Assembly (NCBI GenBank): GCA_026415155.1
Contig: JAOAHQ010000032.1
Coordinates: 1-64,000 of the forward strand
Reading direction: 5' to 3'
DNA length: 64,000 bases
DNA from: Rhodocyclaceae bacterium
Lineage (GTDB): Bacteria; Pseudomonadota; Gammaproteobacteria; Burkholderiales; Rhodocyclaceae
The notes beneath the pieces are model-generated. The model was not told the DNA's origin and did no database searches. It saw only the letters and a program-made list of their open reading frames with translations. Position 1 is the first letter of the stretch. Every line of letters starts with the position of its first letter. The position numbers and the translations under genes were made by a program. Shown here one piece after another: positions 54,759-64,000 of the stretch.

Positions 54759-55780
54759 TGAACGCACCGCTCATGCCAACCACTTCGCTCGTGAGCTTCG
54801 GCCTGCAAGGCGAAGTGGCGCCGGGCGTCCTTTGGCTGCGCCTGCCGCTGCCTTTCAAGCCCGAAGACCATATCAACGTCTGGCTGCTTGAGGACGGGGA
54901 AGGATTCGTCCTCGTCGATACGGGGCTTGCCGATGCAGAAAGCCGCCTGCTCTGGGAGGCGGCACAAAATTCGGCGCTGGGAGGACGGCCCATCAAGCGC
55001 GTTTTCGTCACCCATCACCATCCCGACCACATCGGCCTGGCCGCCTGGTTCGCCACGCACCATGGCGCCGCTATCCATTTGCCGGCGCGGGAAGCGGAGC
55101 TTGCCCGGCGGTTGCTGGGTGTGCAAGACGATGCGGCGCTCAAGGCGCGCTATGCCGCCCACGGCATGCCTGTGGAGGCGGACTTCGTCGAGCTGCGCCA
55201 TCGCTTCTATCGCGAGCATGTCGCTGCCTTGCCGGACGAGATTTTCTCAGTCGAGGATGAAGCGCGCTTCGTGATCGGCGGCGTCGAATGGATCGCCCTT
55301 TTGGCCGGCGGCCATACCCCTGCACACCTGTTGCTTCACTGCCCCGCCAGGCAGCTTCTCATCGCAGGCGATCACATCCTGCCGGAGATCGTCACCAACA
55401 TCGGCGCGCTCTCGTTCGATCCCGATGCAACGCCGGTCGCCGACTACTTCGCCTCGCTCGAACGCCTGGCGCGGCTGCCCGCCGACACCCTCGTGCTGCC
55501 GGCGCACGGCCTGCCTTTCCATGGGTTGCAGGCGCGCAGCGAGGCGCTCGCGGCGATCCATCACGAGCACTTGGCGCGGGTGCTGGCCGCCACTGCGCAT
55601 GCCGATACGGTCTGGGGCCTGCTGCCGCACATTTATGGGCGCGAGATGACGGGCCTGGCCGCCTTGCTCGCCTTCAACCAGACCAAGGCCTATCTCGATC
55701 ACCTGGTGGCCCAGCGCCGCGTCTTAAGCGAGCAGGATGCCGCCGGCATCGTGCGCTATCGGCCATTCCTGGCCGACTGA
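54758..55780 (+). CDS. MBL-fold hydrolase
   Basis: This 340-residue protein has the zinc site [28 protein letters not shown] and AGDHILPEI. The layout is glyoxalase-II-like with a helical C-terminal domain. Such genes often sit in liu operons; substrate unknown, perhaps an acyl-CoA or thioester. ATG at 54758 overlaps the preceding stop. A repeat copy lies near residue 70 ([11 protein letters not shown]). Confidence 0.85.
   Translation: MNAPLMPTTSLVSFGLQGEVAPGVLWLRLPLPFKPEDHINVWLLEDGEGFVLVDTGLADAESRLLWEAAQNSALGGRPIKRVFVTHHHPDHIGLAAWFATHHGAAIHLPAREAELARRLLGVQDDAALKARYAAHGMPVEADFVELRHRFYREHVAALPDEIFSVEDEARFVIGGVEWIALLAGGHTPAHLLLHCPARQLLIAGDHILPEIVTNIGALSFDPDATPVADYFASLERLARLPADTLVLPAHGLPFHGLQARSEALAAIHHEHLARVLAATAHADTVWGLLPHIYGREMTGLAALLAFNQTKAYLDHLVAQRRVLSEQDAAGIVRYRPFLAD
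54967..54989 (+). repeat. Dispersed GTCGGCGC repeat copy inside the MBL gene
   Basis: AAATTCGGCGCTGGG-AG-GACGGC has two mismatches to the consensus. The host reads NSALGGRP, a different frame from most copies. Confidence 0.6.
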
Positions 55781-55787
55781 GATTGCC

Positions 55788-57395
55788 ATGACCGTCCTCA
55801 AGTCCAAACTAAATCCCAAGAGTCCGGAATTCATCGCCAATGCCGCGGCGATGCAGGCGCTCGTCGCCGATCTCGATGAGAAATTGGCACGGGTCAGACA
55901 AGGGGGGGCCGAAGAAGCGCGTCAGAAACACATAGCGCGCGGCAAGCTGCTCGCGCGCGATCGCATCGATCATCTGCTCGATGCCGGCGCGCCTTTCCTC
56001 GAGATCGCGCCGCTCGCCGCGCTGGGGCTTTACAACGACGAAGTGCCCGCGGCGGGGGTCGTGGCCGGCATCGGCCGCGTCAGCGGCGTCGAGTGCATGA
56101 TCGTCGCCAACGACGCGACGGTGAAAGGCGGCACCTACTATCCGCTCACCGTCAAGAAACATCTCAGGGCGCAGGAGATCGCGCGCGAGAACCGCCTGCC
56201 TTGCCTCTATCTCGTCGATTCGGGCGGCGCCTATCTGCCGATGCAAGACGAGGTGTTTCCCGACAAGGAACACTTCGGCCGCATCTTTTACAACCAGGCG
56301 AACCTTTCGGCGGCCGGCATTCCGCAGATCGCCCTCGTGATGGGTTCCTGCACCGCGGGCGGCGCTTATGTTCCGGCGATGTCGGACGAATCGGTGATCG
56401 TCAAGAACCAAGGCACGATCTTTTTGGGCGGCCCGCCGCTCGTCAAGGCGGCGACGGGCGAGGTCGTCTCGGCCGAAGAGCTGGGCGGCGGCGACGTGCA
56501 TACGCGCATCTCGGGGGTGTGCGATCACCTTGCCGAGAACGATCTGCATGCGCTCGCCATCGCGCGGCGCATCGTCGCCAATCTCAACTGGAAGAAGCAG
56601 ATCGCGCTCGAGCTCGCGACCCCCGAGGAGCCGCTTTATGACCCCGCCGAGCTCTATGGCGTGATTCCCGCCGATACGAGGAAGCCCTACGACGTGCGTG
56701 AGGTCATCATTCGCCTCGTCGATGGCTCGCGCTTCGACGAATTCAAGGCGCGCTATGGCACGACGCTCGTGACAGGCTTCGCACATCTCTACGGCTATCC
56801 CATCGGCATCGTCGCCAACAATGGCATTCTGTTCTCGGAAGCGGCCTTGAAAGGCGCCCACTTCATCGAGCTGTGCTGCCAGCGCGGCATTCCGCTGCTC
56901 TTTTTGCAGAACATCACCGGCTTCATGGTCGGCAGAAAGTATGAAAACGGCGGCATCGCCAAGGATGGCGCGAAGATGGTCACGGCGGTGGCCACGGCGC
57001 AGGTGCCGAAATTCACCGTGCTGATCGGCGGCTCCTTCGGCGCTGGCAACTATGGCATGTGCGGCCGCGCCTATGGGCCGCGTTTCCTCTGGAGCTGGCC
57101 CAATAGCCGCATCTCGGTGATGGGCGGCGAGCAGGCCGCCTCGGTGCTCGCCACGATCAAGCGCGATGGCCTGGAGGCGGCCGGCAAGACCTGGAGCACC
57201 GAAGAGGAGGAGGCCTTCAAGGCGCCGATCCGCCAGCAATACGAGACACAAGGCCATCCTTACTACGCCACGGCTCGGCTGTGGGACGACGGCATCCTCG
57301 ATCCGCGAAAGACGCGCCGCGCGCTGGGGCTCGCCATCTCGGCGGCGCTCAATGCGCCAATCGCGCCGACCAAGTTCGGCGTCTTCCGCATGTAG
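55788..57395 (+). CDS. liuB: Methylcrotonoyl-CoA carboxylase beta subunit
   Basis: This 535-residue carboxyltransferase has [55 protein letters not shown] and [20 protein letters not shown]. It transfers the carboxyl from biotin to methylcrotonyl-CoA in leucine breakdown. It works with LiuD downstream. Its length equals that of known LiuB proteins. Confidence 0.95.
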   Translation: MTVLKSKLNPKSPEFIANAAAMQALVADLDEKLARVRQGGAEEARQKHIARGKLLARDRIDHLLDAGAPFLEIAPLAALGLYNDEVPAAGVVAGIGRVSGVECMIVANDATVKGGTYYPLTVKKHLRAQEIARENRLPCLYLVDSGGAYLPMQDEVFPDKEHFGRIFYNQANLSAAGIPQIALVMGSCTAGGAYVPAMSDESVIVKNQGTIFLGGPPLVKAATGEVVSAEELGGGDVHTRISGVCDHLAENDLHALAIARRIVANLNWKKQIALELATPEEPLYDPAELYGVIPADTRKPYDVREVIIRLVDGSRFDEFKARYGTTLVTGFAHLYGYPIGIVANNGILFSEAALKGAHFIELCCQRGIPLLFLQNITGFMVGRKYENGGIAKDGAKMVTAVATAQVPKFTVLIGGSFGAGNYGMCGRAYGPRFLWSWPNSRISVMGGEQAASVLATIKRDGLEAAGKTWSTEEEEAFKAPIRQQYETQGHPYYATARLWDDGILDPRKTRRALGLAISAALNAPIAPTKFGVFRM

Positions 57396-57403
57396 GAGCG
57401 CGC

Positions 57404-58189
57404 ATGTATCAGACCATCCTCACCGAGATCGATGCGGGCGTCGGCATCGTCACCTTAAACCGCCCCGAACGCCACAACGCTTTCGACGACGTGATGATCC
57501 AGGAGCTTGCCAAGGCGCTGGCGGCGATGGCACAGGATGAGACCGTGCGCCTCGTCGTGATCTCGAGCACCGGCAAGAGCTTCTGCGCCGGCGCGGATCT
57601 CACCTGGATGCAGCGCGCCGCTGGTTACAGCCGCGAGGAAAACCGGCGCGATGCGAGGGAACTGGCCAAGATGCTGCTAGCCGTCGCCGAATGCCCCAAG
57701 CCGGTGATTGCGCGTGTGCAGGGGCCGGCCTATGGCGGCGGGGTGGGGCTCATCGCCGCCTGCGACATCGCCGTGGCGAGCTTCGAGGCCAAGTTTGCGC
57801 TCACCGAGGTCAAGCTCGGCCTGATTCCCGCCGTCATTGGCCCGCACGTCATTGCAGCGATTGGCGCGCGCCATGCGCGGCGTTACATGCTGACCGCGGA
57901 AAGCTTCTCGGCTGCCGAAGCCTATCGCCTCGGCCTCATCCACGAGATGGTGGCCGACGAGGCCGGCCTCGATGCCGCGATCGGCGAGTGGGTCGCGGCA
58001 ATCCTGAAGAACGGCCCGCAGGCGCTCGCCGAAGCCAAGGCGCTCATTCGTGCCATCGCCGGCCGGCCGCTCGGCCCCGAGGTGGTCGAGGACACCGTCG
58101 AGCGCATCGCTCGCTTGCGCGTCTCGCCCGAAGGGCAGGAGGGCCTGAATGCCTTCTTGCAAAAGCGCAAGCCGAACTGGGTGCGGTGA
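57404..58189 (+). CDS. liuC: Methylglutaconyl-CoA hydratase (enoyl-CoA hydratase family)
   Basis: This 261-residue crotonase has NRPERHNAFDDVMIQEL, SFCAGADLTWMQRAAGYS (oxyanion hole) and VQGPAYGGGVGLIAACDIAV. GADLTWMQ and the position between liuB and liuD support methylglutaconyl-CoA hydratase. Confidence 0.92.
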   Translation: MYQTILTEIDAGVGIVTLNRPERHNAFDDVMIQELAKALAAMAQDETVRLVVISSTGKSFCAGADLTWMQRAAGYSREENRRDARELAKMLLAVAECPKPVIARVQGPAYGGGVGLIAACDIAVASFEAKFALTEVKLGLIPAVIGPHVIAAIGARHARRYMLTAESFSAAEAYRLGLIHEMVADEAGLDAAIGEWVAAILKNGPQALAEAKALIRAIAGRPLGPEVVEDTVERIARLRVSPEGQEGLNAFLQKRKPNWVR

Positions 58190-58263
58190 GCGGAGCATGG
58201 TTGTGATGAATTCCCTGCCCTCTGCCGGAAAATGCGAGGATAATGTTCGCGAGGAGCGCGCCC

Positions 58264-58455
58264 ATGACCCTGCAGCAACGCCAACGACTGGAACAGCGCC
58301 TGAGAATTTGGCGCGAGGCGCATCCGGACGCAGCGAGCCTGCGGGCGGCCTATCGCCAACGGGTGCTCAGCCTGACGATCGAGTCGATGGCGCTGGAGCG
58401 GCAGCCCGTCGATGCGATACGGCTGGCTCAGCTCCTGACTCGACCCAGCCGTTAG
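58264..58455 (+). CDS. Candidate Fic antitoxin
   Basis: This small 63-residue helical protein has SLTIES at residues 36-41. Fic antitoxins inhibit with a helix S/T-xxx-E-G/N; here S36 and E40 fit and Ser replaces Gly/Asn. It lies just before the Fic gene in another frame, the usual antitoxin place. Homologues not checked. A -10-like GATAAT sits about 20 bp upstream. Confidence 0.55.
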   Translation: MTLQQRQRLEQRLRIWREAHPDAASLRAAYRQRVLSLTIESMALERQPVDAIRLAQLLTRPSR

Positions 58456-58490
58456 ACGCAACGCGTGAGCTTGCGACTGCCGCAGGTGTA

Positions 58491-59018
58491 TTGACCTATA
58501 CCGAGCTGGCGGAGCGACTCGCCGTCAATATCGCCCGCTGCCTGGATGCGCTGCTCGAGAATGATCCTGGCGACATCGATATCTCCAGCGGCTGGATCCG
58601 CGCTTTGCACCAGCAGATCGCCGGTGATCTCTTTCCAGAATGGGCAGGCCGTTTCCGGACAGTCGAAGTGCAGGTCGGTACCCATTTTCCACCCGCACCG
58701 CATACCGTTGCTCTTCATGTGGAGAATTTCTGCCGCGATCTCGCTGAACGCATTAAGCATGTCGAGAGTGCCGAGTCGATCGCGAAGCTTCTTGCCTGGG
58801 CGGATTGGCGCTTCCAGTGGATTCATCCATTCAAAGATTTCAATGGCCGCGTCGGCCGTATTCTGCTCGTCGCCCTTTGCTACAAACTGAATCTTCCCCC
58901 CGTCTCGCCGGCCGTTGACGAAGCGGGGCGCACCAAATATTTCGCGGCCTTGCGACAAGCGGATCGCGGCGATTTCGCAGCACTCGAGGAACTCTGGATC
59001 GAAAGGCTTGGCGCATGA
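58491..59018 (+). CDS. Fic-domain protein, likely AMP-transferase toxin
   Basis: The Fic core motif HPFKDFNGRVGR is near the C-terminus, with the flap and entry helices before it (LHQQIAGDLFPEWAGRFRTV, HTVALHVENFCRDLAE). The motif has Phe where many members have Gly (HPFxxGNGR). Such proteins attach AMP to targets. There is no ATG: the frame is open far upstream but overlaps the antitoxin, so I suggest TTG at 58491, giving 175 residues. Base use looks less GC-rich than the liu genes. It separates liuC from liuD and looks like an insertion. Confidence 0.75.
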   Translation: MTYTELAERLAVNIARCLDALLENDPGDIDISSGWIRALHQQIAGDLFPEWAGRFRTVEVQVGTHFPPAPHTVALHVENFCRDLAERIKHVESAESIAKLLAWADWRFQWIHPFKDFNGRVGRILLVALCYKLNLPPVSPAVDEAGRTKYFAALRQADRGDFAALEELWIERLGA

Positions 59019-59020
59019 AT

Positions 59021-59044
59021 GCCGTCCTGCCCGTGCCGACTTTT
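59021..59044 (-). repeat. Dispersed GTCGGCGC repeat copy after the fic stop
   Basis: On the minus strand AAAAGTCGGCACGGGC-AG-GACGGC has two mismatches. It begins two bases after the fic stop and fills much of the gap to liuD. Confidence 0.75.
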
Positions 59045-59063
59045 GGAGAGGGGCGCATGCACG

Positions 59064-61073
59064 ATGTTTAGCAAGCTATTGATTGCCAATCGCGGCGAAA
59101 TCGCCTGCCGCATCATCAAGACGGCGCGGCGCTTGGGCATCCGCAGTGTCGCCGTCTATTCCGAAGCCGATCGGGCCGCGCGCCACGTGCGGCTTGCCGA
59201 TGAGGCCGTCTGCATCGGACCGGCCGCTGCGCGCGAGTCCTATCTTGCCATCGACAAGATCATCGCCGCCTGTCAAGCGAGCGGGGCTGAAGCCGTGCAT
59301 CCGGGCTATGGCTTCCTCTCCGAAAACGAAGCCTTTGCCGAAGCCTGCGCTGCCGCCGGCATCGTCTTCATTGGCCCGCCGGTGGCGGCGATCCGCGCCA
59401 TGGGCCTTAAGTCCGAGAGCAAAAAGCTCATGGAAAAGGCCGGCGTGCCGCTCACCCCCGGTTACCATGGCGATGAACAGGCGCCCGAGTTTTTGCGCGG
59501 CAAGGCCGACGAGATCGGCTATCCGGTGCTCATCAAGGCTTCTGCCGGCGGCGGCGGCAAGGGCATGCGCGTGGTCTGGCAACGCGAAGAGTTTTTTGCG
59601 GCGCTCGCCTCCTGCCAGCGCGAGGCGGCGGCGGCCTTTGGCGATGACCACGTGCTGATCGAAAAATACCTCGAGCGCCCGCGCCATATCGAGATCCAGG
59701 TGTTTGGCGATACGCACGGTCATCTCGTTTACCTCTTCGAGCGCGACTGCTCGGTACAGCGCCGCCACCAGAAGGTGTTGGAAGAGGCACCTGCCCCGGG
59801 CATGACGGAAGAGCGCCGCGCCGCGATGGGACAGGCGGCCATCGCAGCGGCGCGTGCGGTCGGCTATGTCGGCGCCGGCACTGTCGAGTTCATCGTCGAT
59901 CAAGAGGGCCGCTTCTACTTCATGGAGATGAATACGCGCCTGCAGGTCGAGCATCCAGTCACCGAGATGATCACTGGCCTCGATCTCGTCGAATGGCAGC
60001 TGCGCATCGCCGCCGGCGAGCCCTTGCCGATGCGGCAGGAGGCGCTGGCAATCCGTGGGCATGCGATCGAGGCGCGCATCTATGCCGAAGATCCGGCCAA
60101 AGGGTTTCTGCCGGCCACGGGGCGGCTCGTCCATCTCGCGCTGCCCACTGAATCGCTCCACGTGCGCGTCGATAGCGGCGTCGAGGCGGGCGACGAAATC
60201 TCGCCGCACTACGATCCGATGATCGCCAAGCTGATCGTCTGGGACGAAAGCCGCGAGCGGGCGCTTGTGCGCCTGCTGCAGGCGCTCGCCGACACTCGCA
60301 TCGTCGGCGTGGCGAACAATGTCGGCTTCCTCGCGCGGCTTGCTGCCTCGCCCTCGTTCGTCCAGGCCAGACTCGACACCGGGCTCATCGAGCGCGAGCA
60401 CGATTTTCTCTTTCCCGCCGCCGGCACCGAAGCGCCGCCGCGCGAGGTCTGGCTGCTCGCGGCGCTGGCCGAGCTGTTGCGCGACCGGGAATATGCGCGC
60501 GAAGAGGCGGCCGCGAGCGCCGATCCACATTCGCCTTGGCATTGGCGCGATGGCTGGCGGCTGCATGGCGCGGCGCGGCGCGCCATCGTGCTGCGCGCCG
60601 GCGAACATGAGCAACGCCTCTGGGCGACGCCTTGCGGCCAGGGCTTTTTGCTCGAACTCGATGGGCAGACGACGCCAGTCTTCGGCGAGCTGCGCGCCGA
60701 TGGGTTGTTGAGCGCCGATCTTGCCGGGCGGCGCGTGAGCGCCACGGTGGTGCCGGCCGGCGAGAAGCGCCATGTCTTCTTTGCAGGACAAAGCACGATC
60801 CTCGCCGCCGTTGATCCGCTCCACTATGGCGGCGAGGGCGGCGGAGCCGAAGGCGGGCTTGCCGCGCCGATGCCCGGCAAGGTGATCGCGCTCTTGGCCG
60901 AGCCCGGCGCGCGGGTGGAAAAAGGCGCGCCGCTCATGGTGCTCGAGGCGATGAAGATGGAGCACACCATCGTCGCGCCGCAGGCCGGGGTGCTCAAGGC
61001 CTATCGCTTCGCCGTCGGCGATCAAGTCTGCGAGGGTGAGCTGCTGCTCGAGCTGGAGGGCGAGGCGGCATGA
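59064..61073 (+). CDS. liuD: Methylcrotonoyl-CoA carboxylase alpha (biotin) subunit
   Basis: This 669-residue protein has a biotin carboxylase domain (LLIANRGEIACRIIKTARRL, KASAGGGGKGMRVV, FMEMNTRLQVEHPVTEMITG), a middle BT domain, and a C-terminal biotinyl domain with the biotinylated Lys in LEAMKMEHTI. It forms the carboxylase with LiuB. ATG at 59064 fits the family N-terminus. Confidence 0.95.
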   Translation: MFSKLLIANRGEIACRIIKTARRLGIRSVAVYSEADRAARHVRLADEAVCIGPAAARESYLAIDKIIAACQASGAEAVHPGYGFLSENEAFAEACAAAGIVFIGPPVAAIRAMGLKSESKKLMEKAGVPLTPGYHGDEQAPEFLRGKADEIGYPVLIKASAGGGGKGMRVVWQREEFFAALASCQREAAAAFGDDHVLIEKYLERPRHIEIQVFGDTHGHLVYLFERDCSVQRRHQKVLEEAPAPGMTEERRAAMGQAAIAAARAVGYVGAGTVEFIVDQEGRFYFMEMNTRLQVEHPVTEMITGLDLVEWQLRIAAGEPLPMRQEALAIRGHAIEARIYAEDPAKGFLPATGRLVHLALPTESLHVRVDSGVEAGDEISPHYDPMIAKLIVWDESRERALVRLLQALADTRIVGVANNVGFLARLAASPSFVQARLDTGLIEREHDFLFPAAGTEAPPREVWLLAALAELLRDREYAREEAAASADPHSPWHWRDGWRLHGAARRAIVLRAGEHEQRLWATPCGQGFLLELDGQTTPVFGELRADGLLSADLAGRRVSATVVPAGEKRHVFFAGQSTILAAVDPLHYGGEGGGAEGGLAAPMPGKVIALLAEPGARVEKGAPLMVLEAMKMEHTIVAPQAGVLKAYRFAVGDQVCEGELLLELEGEAA

Positions 61074-61519
61074 ATTTCAAACCGCGCGACGAAAACTTCG
61101 CTGCCCGCGTGAGGGCGAGCTTCGCCAAGCAGGCGGCGATGGCGCTCATCGGCGCGCGCCTTGAGCGCATCGAGCCGGGCCGTGCCGAGATCGTGCTGCC
61201 TGCCCGCGCCGAACTTGAGCAGCAGCACGGCTACATTCACGGCGGCATCGTCGTGATGATCGCCGATTCGGCCTCGGGCTATGCGGCAATGAGCCTGGTC
61301 GATGCCGAGGCGAGCGTGCTTTCCGTCCAGCACAGCACGAATTTCCTCGCCCCGGCGGCAGGCGAGCGGCTCGAGGCGCATGGCCATGTCGTCAAGAGCG
61401 GCCGCACGCTGATCATCGCCGAGGCCGAGGTGTATGCGATGCGCGAGGGCCACCGGCACCTGTGCGCGAAGATGATCCAAACCGTGATGGTGATGCAGGG
61501 CAAACCCGAAAAGGAGTGA
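61070..61519 (+). CDS. PaaI-family hot-dog thioesterase
   Basis: This 149-residue protein has [23 protein letters not shown], the catalytic HGG and acidic residue on the next helix. It probably hydrolyses stalled acyl-CoA intermediates. It overlaps liuD. Confidence 0.88.
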   Translation: MNFKPRDENFAARVRASFAKQAAMALIGARLERIEPGRAEIVLPARAELEQQHGYIHGGIVVMIADSASGYAAMSLVDAEASVLSVQHSTNFLAPAAGERLEAHGHVVKSGRTLIIAEAEVYAMREGHRHLCAKMIQTVMVMQGKPEKE

Positions 61520-61526
61520 GAGAACG

Positions 61527-62702
61527 ATGAAAGCCTTACCTGGCCTCGATTTCGCACTCGGCGAGACCGTCGAGATGGTGCGCGAGAGCGTGCGCGCCTT
61601 CGCCGCCGCCGAGATCGCGCCGCGCGCGGCGCAAATCGACCGCGACAATCTGTTTCCTGCCGACCTCTGGAAGAAGTTCGGCGCGCTCGGCCTCCTGGGC
61701 CTGACGGTGCCCGAAGAGGAGGGCGGCGCAGGGCTCGGCTATCTCGCCCACATCGTCGCGATGGAGGAAATCTCGCGCGCCTCGGCTGCCGTGGGGCTTT
61801 CCTATGGCGCGCATTCGAATCTCTGCGTCAATCAGCTGCGCAGAAACGGCACGGCCGAGCAAAAAGCCCGCTATCTGCCCAAGCTCATCTCTGGCGAGCA
61901 TGTCGGCGCCTTGGCGATGTCGGAGCCCAATGCCGGTTCCGACGTCGTCTCGATGAAGCTCAGGGCGGACAAGAAGGGCGACCGCTATGTCTTGAACGGC
62001 AGCAAGATGTGGATCACCAACGGCGGCGATGCCGACACGCTGATCGTCTATGCCAAGACGGACATCAATGCCGGGCCGAAGGGCATCACCGCCTTCATCG
62101 TCGAGAAGGGCTTCAAGGGTTTTTCCGCCGGCAGCCATCTCGATAAACTCGGCATGCGCGGCTCCAACACCTATCCGCTCTTCTTCGACGACTGCGAGGT
62201 GCCCGAAGAGAACGTGCTGGGCGGCGAAGGCCAAGGCGTCAAAGTGCTCATGAGCGGGCTTGACTATGAACGCGCGGTGCTCGCCGGCGGGCCGCTCGGC
62301 ATCATGGCGGCCTGCATGGACGTGGTGCTGCCGTATCTTCACGAGCGCAAGCAGTTTGGCCAGCCGATCGGCGAATTCCAGCTCATGCAAGGCAAGCTCG
62401 CCGACATGTACACGACCTGGCAGGCCTGCCGCGCCTATGTCTATGCCGTCGGCCGCGCCTGTGATGCGATGGATCATTCGCGTACATTGAGAAAAGATGC
62501 CGCCGGCGCGATCCTCTATGCCGCCGAGAAGGCCACCTGGATGGCCGGCGAGGCGATCCAGGCCCTGGGCGGCAATGGCTACATCAACGAATATCCGACC
62601 GGCCGCCTCTGGCGCGATGCCAAGCTCTACGAGATCGGCGCCGGCACGAGCGAGATCCGCCGCATGCTGATCGGCCGCGAACTGTTCAACGAAACCGCGT
62701 AA
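61527..62702 (+). CDS. liuA: Isovaleryl-CoA dehydrogenase
   Basis: This 391-residue acyl-CoA dehydrogenase has [58 protein letters not shown] and the C-terminal [19 protein letters not shown]. Substrate assignment rests on its place in the liu operon and on the [14 protein letters not shown] form typical of IVD. Confidence 0.93.
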   Translation: MKALPGLDFALGETVEMVRESVRAFAAAEIAPRAAQIDRDNLFPADLWKKFGALGLLGLTVPEEEGGAGLGYLAHIVAMEEISRASAAVGLSYGAHSNLCVNQLRRNGTAEQKARYLPKLISGEHVGALAMSEPNAGSDVVSMKLRADKKGDRYVLNGSKMWITNGGDADTLIVYAKTDINAGPKGITAFIVEKGFKGFSAGSHLDKLGMRGSNTYPLFFDDCEVPEENVLGGEGQGVKVLMSGLDYERAVLAGGPLGIMAACMDVVLPYLHERKQFGQPIGEFQLMQGKLADMYTTWQACRAYVYAVGRACDAMDHSRTLRKDAAGAILYAAEKATWMAGEAIQALGGNGYINEYPTGRLWRDAKLYEIGAGTSEIRRMLIGRELFNETA

Positions 62703-62713
62703 GGAGCCTCGTC

Positions 62714-63568
<855 letters not shown>

Positions 63569-63573
63569 CCGCC

Positions 63574-64000
63574 ATGAATTTCGCAAACCTCTTGTTCGAG
63601 CAACTCGAGCCCGGCATACATCTCATCACGATCAACCGCCCGCAGTCGCTCAATGCACTCGACCCCGCGACGGTGCGCGAGATCGATATGGCGCTCGATG
63701 GCATCGAGCGCGATGAAAAAGCGCGCGTGCTGCTCATTACCGGCGCAGGCAGTAAAGCCTTCGTCGCCGGCGCCGACATCGTTGCGATGCGCGCGATGAC
63801 GCCGCTCGAAGGACGGGATTTTTCCGCCTTCACCCAGCGCGTCTTTCGCCGGCTCGAGCGGCTGCGCATTCCCGTCATCGCGCTCGTCAATGGCTATGCG
63901 CTCGGCGGCGGCTGCGAGCTCGCGATGAGCTGCGATATCGTCCTCGCGAGCGAAACGGCGGTCTTCGGCCAGCCCGAGGTCAATCTCGGCGTCTCGCCGG
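63574..64000 (+). CDS. Enoyl-CoA hydratase, cut by the window end
   Basis: The first 142 codons are present. The protein begins MNFANLLFEQLEPGIHLITI and has NRPQSLNALDPATVREID, GSKAFVAGADIVAMRAMT and LVNGYALGGGCELAMSCDIV, the two crotonase oxyanion-hole segments. The stop lies beyond 64000. It follows the 3-hydroxyacyl-CoA dehydrogenase by 5 bp, so the two act in successive steps. Confidence 0.93.
   Translation, partial: MNFANLLFEQLEPGIHLITINRPQSLNALDPATVREIDMALDGIERDEKARVLLITGAGSKAFVAGADIVAMRAMTPLEGRDFSAFTQRVFRRLERLRIPVIALVNGYALGGGCELAMSCDIVLASETAVFGQPEVNLGVSP

Noticed and set aside
57030-57062. TTCGGCGCTGGCAACTATGGC, similar to the dispersed repeat
   Set aside because: It codes the conserved [10 protein letters not shown] motif of carboxyltransferases, so the likeness is explained by protein conservation.
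58149-58490. N-terminal 114 codons of the frame that ends in the Fic domain
   Set aside because: This part overlaps the liuC end and the antitoxin gene in another frame and has low-complexity, non-Fic sequence.

Overview
The window is about 64 kb of GC-rich DNA. The core gene order (rpsB-tsf-pyrH-frr-uppS-cdsA-dxr-rseP-bamA-skp-lpxD-fabZ-lpxA-lpxB-rnhB, smpB next to ratA-rnfH, dapA-bamC) points to a betaproteobacterium. A relative of the Rhodocyclales or Nitrosomonadales is my best guess, inferred from gene content only. The first 19 bases are the Nextera/Tn5 mosaic-end adapter, so the left end is a sequencing contig edge and it cuts the CRISPR array.

Region 1 (1-14.3 kb, minus strand) is a type III-A CRISPR-Cas locus: cas10-csm2-csm3-csm4-csm5, cas6, csx16, a CARF protein with a RelE-like C-terminus (Cami1-like), an NE0113-family CARF protein, a cas2-cas1-cas2 adaptation block, a presumed leader and an array with 12 visible repeats. 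Three complete VapBC toxin-antitoxin pairs, each with its own candidate promoter, sit between the cas genes. Cas10 keeps both its HD and GGDD motifs. The locus therefore looks able to make cyclic oligoadenylate, act through two CARF proteins and perhaps shut the signal off with Csx16.

Region 2 (14.4-29 kb) is housekeeping: DUF58-moxR, an HDAC-family deacetylase, dapA-bamC-MBL-rlmD, a BI-1/YccA membrane protein, typA, an MTA/MTI phosphorylase, a cNMP-domain protein, glnD and map. Region 3 (29-43.9 kb, plus strand) is the long translation, isoprenoid, outer-membrane and lipid A cluster starting from a clear rpsB promoter and structured leader. Region 4 (43.9-49 kb) holds nfeD-qmcA, an MFS pump, smpB, ratA-rnfH and small genes.

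Region 5 (49-64 kb) is a LiuR-controlled branched-chain/fatty acyl-CoA catabolic operon. It runs liuR, acyl-CoA dehydrogenase, etfBA, ETF-quinone oxidoreductase, an MBL hydrolase, liuB, liuC, a Fic toxin/antitoxin pair, liuD, a thioesterase, liuA, a 3-hydroxyacyl-CoA dehydrogenase and a truncated enoyl-CoA hydratase.

The most unusual signal is a dispersed short repeat, AAAGTCGGCGCTGGC + 2 variable bases + GACGGC. I count about 18 copies in both orientations. Seven lie just after stop codons, several with a GACGGC/GCCGTC hairpin, and one of these forms a textbook terminator between rpsB and tsf. The others lie inside genes, where they read through in frame as peptides such as RRLASAD, VGAGxTA or PAPTF. 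Copies occur inside cas1, cas6, csm4, cas10, rseP, etfA and at the 3' end of uppS. Two near-identical 38-bp copies flank the NE0113 CARF gene. No tRNA or rRNA gene was seen, and no gene-free stretch exceeds 300 bases.
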